From: Candidatus Gorgonimonas leptogorgiae
GTDB taxonomy: Bacteria > Pseudomonadota > Gammaproteobacteria > Pseudomonadales > Endozoicomonadaceae
DNA: 13,393 bases
NCBI GenBank assembly: GCA_929200515.1
Contig: CAKNAD010000052.1
Location: 1 to 13,393 of the forward strand
Reading direction: 5' to 3'
Shown here in pieces: positions 7,687 through 13,393 of this stretch. The position numbers were made by a program, and so were the translations under genes. Numbering within the stretch: the stretch's first letter is position 1; the number at the start of each line of letters is the position of its first letter. A model generated the notes under the pieces. The model had not been told where the DNA came from. It saw only the letters and a program-made list of their open reading frames with translations, and made no database searches.

Positions 7687-7765
7687 TTCAAAAGGTTGTG
7701 AGCCTGCATTTAGAGTTAACTTGGCTAGACAGGAAACATAATTTAATGTGTAAGGAATAAATATT
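7687..7765 (+). promoter_or_regulatory. Potentially structured 5' leader of the antiporter gene
   Basis: Compared with its AT-rich surroundings this leader is richer in G and C and has competing pairings. AGCC (7701-7704) can pair with GGCT (7723-7726), flanked by GT/AC (7698-7699 with 7729-7730). Alternatively CCTG (7703-7706) can pair with CAGG (7730-7733), and these two options exclude each other. GTTAAC (7715-7720) is a palindrome. The Shine-Dalgarno TAAGGA (7751-7756) lies nine bases before the ATG. I could not match the leader to a known riboswitch class. It may be an ordinary leader. Confidence 0.3.
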
Positions 7766-9103
7766 ATGAATGCAGTGGTTAGTTCAATAAGCATAATGCT
7801 TATATTGAGCTTTTTAAGAATAAATATAGTGTTATCCATGCTAATAGGTGCTTTAGCAGGTGCAGTGTTTAGTGGCTTAGATTTAACCGTAGCTCTTAAT
7901 GCATTTTCTAATGGTTTAGGTTCAGGAGCTAATATAGCCCTTAGTTATGGAATGCTAGGTGCTTTTGCTTTATCTATTTCTGCATCTAGAATTCCAGATT
8001 ATTTTATTATGCAATTTGTAGATAAACTAAAACATTCAAGCCAAACAAAAAAAATGAAATATATTTTGATTTTTTGTATGTTTTTACTTGCGGTGCTATC
8101 ACAGAATGTATTTCCAATTCACATAGCTTTTATACCCATATTGGTTCCGCCATTACTGCCTTTACTAAACAAACTAAACATAGATAGAAGAATTATAGCT
8201 GTCGCTCTAACTACAGGATTAACTGCTACTTACTTGGTTATTCCTGTTGGCTTTGGCGATATTTATTTAACAAAAGTTTTACACCATAATTTAAGTGAAA
8301 ATGGTTTATATATAGATTCATCTTTAATGTCAAAGGCCATGCTTATACCTGTATTAGGTATGATATTAGGTTTTTTATTTGCTGTTTATAAGTATAAAAA
8401 TAGTAGAAGCTATATAACTAATAATACTGAAGAAGTAACAGCAGAGCAAAATAATAATTTGCTTGCACCTAAAGCGGTAGCACCAACAAAATTACAGATA
8501 TTAACTATTTTAATTTCTATTATTTCAGCTTTGGCTGTACAATTAATAACAGGGTCGATGATAGTCTGTTCAGCTGTTGGCTGCACCCTTTTGTTATTAG
8601 GCGGAGTGACAGACGTAAAAAAATCAGATCATATATTTAATTCTGGCATGAAAAATATGGCTGTATGTGGATTTATTATGATAACAGCGGCAGGTTTTGC
8701 AGAAGTCCTTAGAGAAACTGGAGATATAGATCAATTAGTAGCTTGGATAACACAGATTACCTCAGGCAATAAAGCTATTGGTGCATTTATAATGTTACTT
8801 GTTGGCTTATTGATTACTATGGGTATCGGATCATCTTTTTCGACTGTTCCGATTATTGCATCATTATATGTGCCTTTAGCTGTTGCTTTAGGGTTTTCTC
8901 CGCTGGCTACTGCTTGTTTAGTTGGGGCGGCTGGAGCATTAGGAGATGCCGGTTCGCCTGCTTCAGAATCAACTATTGGGCCAACTATTGGTTTAAATAC
9001 AGATGGCAAGCATGATCATATAAAAGATACCGTTATACCTACTTTTATATACTTAAATATTCCTATGATTATTTTTTCTTGGGTTGCGATAATGTTGTTA
9101 TAA
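7766..9103 (+). CDS. Na+/H+ antiporter family protein (YuiF/NhaC-like)
   Basis: The 445-residue product is hydrophobic throughout, with roughly eleven to twelve membrane spans, and belongs to the Na+/H+ antiporter family whose members carry an N-terminal Na_H_antiport_2-type domain. The strongest signature is GDAGSPASESTIGPT at 393-407, a conserved loop of this family, followed by an HDH-containing segment and a last hydrophobic helix. A polar stretch of about 30 residues (about 210-242) without charge balance for a membrane helix is probably a cytoplasmic loop between the two halves. It acts in the inner membrane. Relatives are annotated as sodium/proton antiporters, but some NhaC-superfamily members move amino acids, so the substrate is uncertain. 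The start is supported by TAAGGA nine bases upstream and by an extended -10 promoter. It is monocistronic, bounded by the divergent peptidase gene and a strong terminator. The minus-strand frame at 8731-9009 is a shadow. Confidence 0.9.
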   Translation: MNAVVSSISIMLILSFLRINIVLSMLIGALAGAVFSGLDLTVALNAFSNGLGSGANIALSYGMLGAFALSISASRIPDYFIMQFVDKLKHSSQTKKMKYILIFCMFLLAVLSQNVFPIHIAFIPILVPPLLPLLNKLNIDRRIIAVALTTGLTATYLVIPVGFGDIYLTKVLHHNLSENGLYIDSSLMSKAMLIPVLGMILGFLFAVYKYKNSRSYITNNTEEVTAEQNNNLLAPKAVAPTKLQILTILISIISALAVQLITGSMIVCSAVGCTLLLLGGVTDVKKSDHIFNSGMKNMAVCGFIMITAAGFAEVLRETGDIDQLVAWITQITSGNKAIGAFIMLLVGLLITMGIGSSFSTVPIIASLYVPLAVALGFSPLATACLVGAAGALGDAGSPASESTIGPTIGLNTDGKHDHIKDTVIPTFIYLNIPMIIFSWVAIMLL

Positions 9104-9159
9104 ATGTTAATATCCTTAAATATCACCTAAGAACTAATTATCAAATATCAATTATACTC

Positions 9160-9202
9160 TATATATGCCTTCAAGTAGAAGGTGTATATAATTTTATTAT
9201 TT
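9160..9202 (+). terminator. Intrinsic terminator after the antiporter gene
   Basis: A 13-pair stem runs 9160-9172 with 9178-9190 (TATATATGCCTTC with GAAGGTGTATATA, two G-T pairs). It closes the five-base loop AAGTA and is followed by ATTTTATTATTT. This is a convincing rho-independent terminator. It separates the antiporter from the DUF2066 gene, which therefore needs its own promoter in the last 20-30 bases before 9222. Confidence 0.72.
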
Positions 9203-9221
9203 AAATCTTTGTAATATCAGC

Positions 9222-10340
9222 ATGAATAATAGTTTAACTAAAACAAGATCATTACTTTTGTTAATAGCATTTTTTTATAATGCTTATGTAATTTGCATAG
9301 CACCAGCACATGCAAACTCTGGGATATCTAGCCAAGAAAGCTTTTGGTATCAGCAGTCAGTTCCATTGCTTGGGAATAATAAAAAAGCTATAAATGATGC
9401 AATGCAGCAAGCTTTAAAGAATGTTTTTACAAAGATCACAGGAAAAGAAGATGTATGCTATCTTGCTTCTATAAAAAGTGCTATAAAATATCCAACCGAT
9501 TATATAAAAAATCATTCTTTTACTAAAGGATATTATCTTAATGAAGAATCTCAATTCTTGTTAGTAAATTTTGATAAAGTTGCAATTCAAAATAAATTAA
9601 AAGAGTCAGGTGTAGATACAATTTGGGATGAATTTAGCCCATCTGTATTAGTTATTGTATGTTTAGTAGATAAAGACAAACAATATATTCTACAAAAAAA
9701 TGATGATTTAGCTAAAGAAATAACTCAAGAAGCAAGTGCCTTAGGCGTGAAAACTATTTACCCTATAATGGATATGCATGATTTTCAAGATATTAATATT
9801 CATGATATTAAAGCTGTTATCACAGATAGTCTAAAGCCAACAATAAATAGGTATGGTAATCCGTTAGTATTAACAGGATTTATTGAAAAAAGTAGTTACG
9901 ACACTTATCATGGAAGACTATCTTTTATTGATGAACAAGCAAAATACAGCTTAAGAATGCCTTTAAGAGAGTCAATATGCAGGGTAACAGAATCTATTTC
10001 GCAACTGTTAGTTTCTAATTTATTGCCACAATATTCTAAAAGTTTATCAGCAGAAAAATCTGTTTTTAATATTAAAATCACTAATATATCTGCGGGAAAA
10101 AATATCAAAGAAATTAAAAATTATTTTATATCATCTAAAATACTTGCAGATGCATACCTAGAAGAAATAAAAAATAATGAAGTTGTTTTTCGTGCATCTA
10201 CAGATTCTTCTATAGCTTCATTAAAGTTATTATTTTCTCGAGATTATCAATTTAATGAAATGTTTAAATTTTCTTCAGAAAACACTACAGAAAACATAGA
10301 AGATAATTCAATTAATTTAATATTTATAAAAAATAATTAG
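9222..10340 (+). CDS. DUF2066 domain-containing exported protein
   Basis: The 372-residue product has a signal peptide (hydrophobic about 11-27, cleavage after AHA at 31), so it should reach the periplasm or outer membrane face. After that it follows the DUF2066 pattern: an amphipathic helix AINDAMQQALKNVFTKITGKED (given here in outline at about 56-77), a Tyr-rich strand at 103-106, an LLVNFDKVAIQNKL strand-helix (113-126), and the WDEFSPSVLVIVCLVD block (135-150) typical of the family. The length is normal for DUF2066 proteins. The biochemical role of this mainly gammaproteobacterial family is not established. It has no obvious Shine-Dalgarno before the ATG, and the upstream terminator makes it independent of the antiporter gene. 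A TAATAT box at 9212-9217 is so close to the ATG that a very short leader is possible. It converges with the beta-propeller gene. The minus-strand frame at 9908-10108 is a shadow. Confidence 0.85.
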   Translation: MNNSLTKTRSLLLLIAFFYNAYVICIAPAHANSGISSQESFWYQQSVPLLGNNKKAINDAMQQALKNVFTKITGKEDVCYLASIKSAIKYPTDYIKNHSFTKGYYLNEESQFLLVNFDKVAIQNKLKESGVDTIWDEFSPSVLVIVCLVDKDKQYILQKNDDLAKEITQEASALGVKTIYPIMDMHDFQDINIHDIKAVITDSLKPTINRYGNPLVLTGFIEKSSYDTYHGRLSFIDEQAKYSLRMPLRESICRVTESISQLLVSNLLPQYSKSLSAEKSVFNIKITNISAGKNIKEIKNYFISSKILADAYLEEIKNNEVVFRASTDSSIASLKLLFSRDYQFNEMFKFSSENTTENIEDNSINLIFIKNN

Positions 10341-10357
10341 TTAAGTAGAAGGTATAC

Positions 10358-10391
10358 AATCTTACTTCAAAATAGTAATTTTAGTAAGATT
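10358..10391. terminator. Candidate terminator between convergent genes
   Basis: AATCTTACT (10358-10366) and AGTAAGATT (10383-10391) form a perfect nine-pair stem with a 16-base AT-rich loop. They lie in the 77-base gap between the convergent DUF2066 and propeller genes. No strong T run follows on either strand, so it is weaker than the terminators at 357 and 9160. Confidence 0.4.
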
Positions 10392-10417
10392 ATTAGTCTG
10401 GCGTGAACTTATTAATA

Positions 10418-11695
10418 TTAGCAACTATAGCTGCTATCATGGCAGCATGAAGATCCGTCGTCTCCCATACTGAAACTGTTACTTAATGAATATGATGCAT
10501 ATCTAAAAAGTGAATTACTATTGCTACTAGATGACGACCGATTCTGAGCACTACGCTCATACTCATATTGCATTCTGTTTGACTCTCTTATAATGTTACT
10601 TATCTTTTTTAATTTTTCCGTGTTTGTTATCCTGAGTTCAGCATTTGGTTTACCAAAATGAAAATATATTTTACTACGCTCAACTAATACTTTGGTATTA
10701 GTTGGGTTTACATAATAGGATGCAACTTTACCATAATAATTATTTGCTAGTGAAATATTTGCAAATAAATAAAACGGATCACTATTATCTATTAGCCAAG
10801 TTGAGGAAAATTTTTTTATTGTGCTACTAAATAAACAAGAGGATAGATACTTTCCTTGAGAGCGCATTACCAATGCTGTGATTTGACTCCCCTGAGAGTT
10901 AATGCAAGCATCTTTAATAGTTATTCGTTTGTATTTTCCTTTGTATTTATCATAGTTGATTTCGCTTACAATTTTATCTGGATTTTCTGACGATAAATAC
11001 CTTATTTGCAAGTTAGAGTTATTTATAAATACTAGTGTATTGCCATCTTTACTATAACAGTGTGGTAGACTAGGGCAGTTATTTAAGCGGTGTTTTATTT
11101 CCCATTTTTTATCTGCTTCACTTAAAACAATTAAAGATTCGTTTTCTAAATAGGCATAAATTATTCTGTTTGCTGCATCAAATTTCACATCAATTATTTT
11201 TTCTTTAATTTTTGGTATATCATGCGACTCGGTAATGAAGCTAGATTCAATATCTATTGTATTACATAAAAGTTCATTATTTTTTAAAAAAACCACCATT
11301 AAATCTTGGCTTGTTTCATTTATTGAGAAGTAGTTGGCCTCAGATGCTATTGATATACTTGACTGCTTTTGCCATGTGCTACTTTTAGGTTGATCTTCCG
11401 TTTCAATCAAACTAAATTGATAGAGCTTAGATTGCTGTTTTTTCTTTGCAAGACAGTATAATTTATCGCTACTACTATTAAATTGTAAAGCGTATATTTT
11501 TGTTGTGCTGAAAAAATCATGTTGAAAATGCTTTGGTTTTTTATCTGCAAAATAAACCTTACTGTTATCAACTATGGTAATTTTTGGAAATAATGATGTC
11601 TTGTTTATACATGCAGTATATTTTCCATTAGGACTAACCGTATTTGCAGTTGCAATTGTTTTACAATTAATAGGTATTGGTTTCATGTTAAGCAT
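10418..11695 (-). CDS. Predicted seven-bladed beta-propeller protein with Ser/Cys-rich tail
   Basis: I recognise no specific family, but the 425-residue product contains seven spaced copies of a WD40/PD40-like blade motif (two to four polar or turn residues with N/D/G, then a hydrophobic strand). They lie near residues 20-30, 71-83, 124-137, 171-183, 214-225, 265-277 and 329-339, for example SPNGKYTACI and SKDGNTLVFI. The period is about 43-64 residues, which fits a seven-bladed propeller and suggests a binding or scaffold role. No signal peptide is present. After a charged helix (about 358-382), the last 44 or so residues hold 18 serines and end in SSCCHDSSYSC, with three Cys and one His that could bind metal or take a lipid or disulfide. 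The first ATG is supported by GAGGG (11705-11709) nine bases upstream; a second ATG lies three codons in. It is last in a minus-strand run, 89 bases after the glycosyltransferase. Function unknown. Confidence 0.75.
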   Translation of the reverse strand: MLNMKPIPINCKTIATANTVSPNGKYTACINKTSLFPKITIVDNSKVYFADKKPKHFQHDFFSTTKIYALQFNSSSDKLYCLAKKKQQSKLYQFSLIETEDQPKSSTWQKQSSISIASEANYFSINETSQDLMVVFLKNNELLCNTIDIESSFITESHDIPKIKEKIIDVKFDAANRIIYAYLENESLIVLSEADKKWEIKHRLNNCPSLPHCYSKDGNTLVFINNSNLQIRYLSSENPDKIVSEINYDKYKGKYKRITIKDACINSQGSQITALVMRSQGKYLSSCLFSSTIKKFSSTWLIDNSDPFYLFANISLANNYYGKVASYYVNPTNTKVLVERSKIYFHFGKPNAELRITNTEKLKKISNIIRESNRMQYEYERSAQNRSSSSSNSNSLFRYASYSLSNSFSMGDDGSSCCHDSSYSC

Positions 11696-11784
11696 ATTTT
11701 ATTGCCCTCAAGATTAAGTATTATTTTTATAGAAAGCAATTAGAGCAAAAAGTTCAGAAATTATTTGTAGTTATGTAAAAATAA

Positions 11785-12828
11785 TTAATTTAAGCGTTTT
11801 TTAATATTAGCTATAATAAATTTATTAACTAAATAATAAATATGTGCAATAACTACAAATATTGGAACTCTCAGGTAATCTATAGGTTTTCTGTATCTAC
11901 TAATCAATAAAATTTTATAAATAGTAGTTGCTTGGGTATTAGTAAAAAGATAATCAACCGCCTTGGTAAAAAAATCAAACCTATATTGTTTATTTATCTT
12001 TTTTCTAAAGTAAAAAAAATGGGTTATTTGAGTGTAAATAAAAAAGCTATTAATCAATTTGTAGTTCTTGCAAGTATGTATAAGTTTTTTATCTATATAG
12101 TCAAAAATTTTAAATAAGCTATAAAGCTCTTTATCATTGAAAGATGTTATTTGCCCCTGACGTCCAAGTTGGTAATAATAGAGTTTGTCAGGTATACAGA
12201 CTAAACTAGTTGATTTTATTATGGCGTCATAACTAAAGAGTATATCTTCGTAAAATTGAATGTTTTCATTAAATTTTATATTATTAGTGATTAAAAAGTT
12301 ACTTGTATACAGGCATTTACACGAAAAACATCCTTTAGTTAACAAGTCTATAATATTGTTTTTTTCTGATTTAATAGTATTAAATTTACTTCTTTTATTG
12401 ATTATTCTCCCTGTAATTACATGTACTTGGGTATAATCACATTCAGCTATATCAGCGTTATTATTGATTAATGCTTGATACAACTTAGCAAACATAGTTG
12501 TATCAACATAATCATCACTATCTACAAAGCCTATACATTCTCCTTTAGCAACTGCTAATCCAGAATTACGGGCTGCTGGTAATCCTAAATTTGTTTGATG
12601 GTGAATTACTTTAATTGTTTTAGGGTATTGTGATTGCCATTCATTTAACCTAGCCCCAGTACCATCTGTTGAAGCGTCGTTTATGGTGATGATTTCAATT
12701 GCTGTTAATGTTTGTTGTACCAAAGTTTCTAGACATTTATCTATATAAGCTAATACGTTATAGCAAGGAACTATAGCACTTACTTGATATTCATAACTTT
12801 TGCTATTGTTTTGTGCTTTAGTAATCAT
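11785..12828 (-). CDS. Family 2 glycosyltransferase (GT-A fold)
   Basis: This 347-residue enzyme should transfer a sugar from a nucleotide-sugar donor to a glycan or lipid-linked acceptor at the cytoplasmic face of the inner membrane. The GT2 motifs are all present and in order: the nucleotide-binding strand VSAIVPCYN (16-24), NDASTDGT (50-57), NLGLPAARNSGL (80-91), the metal-binding DxD-type FVDSDDYVD (101-109), and FYEDILFSY (192-200) whose ED pair (194-195) usually includes the catalytic base. The YYYQLGRQGQITS region (217-229) is typical of polysaccharide GT2 enzymes. The C-terminus (about 315-340) is hydrophobic and basic, suggesting membrane association. Donor and acceptor cannot be read from the sequence. 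It lies 85 bases downstream of the sulfatase-fold gene on the same strand, which suggests shared work on a surface glycan or lipid. The ribosome site is weak. The plus-strand frame at 11932-12117 is a shadow. Confidence 0.9.
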   Translation of the reverse strand: MITKAQNNSKSYEYQVSAIVPCYNVLAYIDKCLETLVQQTLTAIEIITINDASTDGTGARLNEWQSQYPKTIKVIHHQTNLGLPAARNSGLAVAKGECIGFVDSDDYVDTTMFAKLYQALINNNADIAECDYTQVHVITGRIINKRSKFNTIKSEKNNIIDLLTKGCFSCKCLYTSNFLITNNIKFNENIQFYEDILFSYDAIIKSTSLVCIPDKLYYYQLGRQGQITSFNDKELYSLFKIFDYIDKKLIHTCKNYKLINSFFIYTQITHFFYFRKKINKQYRFDFFTKAVDYLFTNTQATTIYKILLISRYRKPIDYLRVPIFVVIAHIYYLVNKFIIANIKKRLN

Positions 12829-12913
12829 ATTACATTAATACTCTATTGCAATTAAATTTATTAGCTATTAATAAAATTAGCAAAACTATTTTTTCTTAAA
12901 TGTAAAAATATTA

Positions 12914-13393
12914 TTATTTTAGGTATTTAGTCATATATTGGATTATATCTAAAATATTTTTTTCTTTATGGTTAATATTATTTAACATGTTTCTGTTATA
13001 TTTATTAAATAGTTTATACTTTCCAGAAGGAAACAATTTAATCGCTTGGTAATTATCATCAACAAAACCAAAAGTAATAACGCTATTAAATATACTTCCC
13101 CAGCGTGTAGTAGCAGCAATGGAGTAGTTATTAGTTTTATTGTTTTTTAATAAATCATTACCTATAGTATAATCAATGCTATCATTACTAACTCCTAAAA
13201 AATTAGTCATTATTGTCGGTATTACATCATAATGCGTAGTTCGTTTGCCTATTATTGAGTTGCTATTAAATTTAGGTCCAGTAATAGCAAATGGAACTTT
13301 TAATTGGTATTCGGTAAAATTAGTAGAATGCCCCCATTGATTTTGTAAGTTATCGTTAAGTTCATGGCCATGATCGCTAGTAATAATAATTAG
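12914..13393 (-). CDS. Sulfatase-fold envelope protein, YejM/PbgA-like C-terminal part (5' end outside window)
   Basis: The frame stays open from the stop at 12914 to the window edge, giving 159 residues. The Met at 13210 is internal because the upstream codons read straight into conserved sequence. The upstream part has the alkaline phosphatase/sulfatase metal motif TSDHGHE, then WGHS and the VPFAITGP strand typical of membrane sulfatase-like proteins. The part after it (THYDVIPTIM, then DSIDYTIGNDLL and an Asn-rich stretch leading to a KLFPSGKYKLFN strand) follows the C-terminal layout of YejM/PbgA proteins, which sit in the inner membrane and regulate or aid lipopolysaccharide supply. Here the metal-binding DHG residues are intact, so an active hydrolase or transferase such as a phosphoethanolamine or LTA-synthase-type enzyme remains possible. 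The missing N-terminus should carry about five membrane spans in either case. It is first of the minus-strand run. Confidence 0.85.
   Translation of the reverse strand, partial: LIIITSDHGHELNDNLQNQWGHSTNFTEYQLKVPFAITGPKFNSNSIIGKRTTHYDVIPTIMTNFLGVSNDSIDYTIGNDLLKNNKTNNYSIAATTRWGSIFNSVITFGFVDDNYQAIKLFPSGKYKLFNKYNRNMLNNINHKEKNILDIIQYMTKYLK

Noticed and set aside
7687..7765. The antiporter leader as a ykkC/mini-ykkC, lysine or fluoride riboswitch.
   Set aside because: No ACGR-loop hairpin pair, no lysine-type core and no fluoride-type consensus; the leader is also too short for the lysine class.
8731..9009. Minus-strand 92-codon frame inside the antiporter gene.
   Set aside because: It is antisense to the highly conserved GDAGSPASE region, and its Pro/Ala-rich product is the expected by-product of that code; no start signal.
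9173..10354. The 11-base string AAGTAGAAGGT occurs after both the antiporter gene (9173) and the DUF2066 gene (10344).
   Set aside because: Repeats of this length are expected several times by chance in 13 kb of AT-rich DNA, and the second copy lacks the partner arm that makes the first a hairpin.

Overview
The window is a very AT-rich stretch of bacterial chromosome. It most likely comes from a low-GC gammaproteobacterium, perhaps a host-associated lineage of the Francisella/Legionella kind. The clues are a pitrilysin (protease III)-type M16 peptidase of almost exactly the E. coli length, a DUF2066 protein (a mainly gammaproteobacterial family), a YejM/PbgA-like sulfatase-fold C-terminus, and the very low GC. 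The lineage is inference; no rRNA or other marker gene is present.

Left third (1-4592): the C-terminal end of an unrecognised gene closes at a good intrinsic terminator (357-381). Three genes without clear homologues follow: a 662-residue protein (+), a Cys/His-rich 313-residue protein (-), and a 317-residue exported protein (+). The third is the most notable item in the window. It has a signal peptide and a recognisable protein-kinase ATP-binding half (GxGxxG loop, VAIK-type Lys, DFG-like DYG), but its catalytic loop has lost the HRD aspartate and the chain ends about 36 residues after DYG. This points to an exported pseudokinase or atypical kinase-fold enzyme. The 662-residue protein carries weaker, spaced motifs that could also be a divergent kinase-like or IucA/IucC-like fold. 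The block has the look of accessory, possibly host-interaction, DNA.

Middle (4593-10417): housekeeping-type envelope genes. A periplasmic pitrilysin-like zinc protease (-) is divergent from a Na+/H+ antiporter family membrane protein (+). The space between them holds a minus-strand -10 box, an extended -10 promoter for the antiporter, a roughly 79-nt potentially structured leader and a hairpin. After the antiporter comes an intrinsic terminator and then an exported DUF2066 protein (+).

Right third (10418-13393): three genes on the minus strand, read in the order sulfatase-fold envelope enzyme (cut by the window edge), family 2 glycosyltransferase, then a cytosolic protein with seven blade-like repeats and an unusual Ser/Cys-rich tail. 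The first two fit surface glycan or lipid modification; the third is of unknown role. They are spaced by 85-90 bases, so co-transcription is possible but not shown.

No tRNA, rRNA, CRISPR array, insertion sequence or transposase was seen. No gene-free stretch exceeds 300 bases; the longest is 7522-7765.
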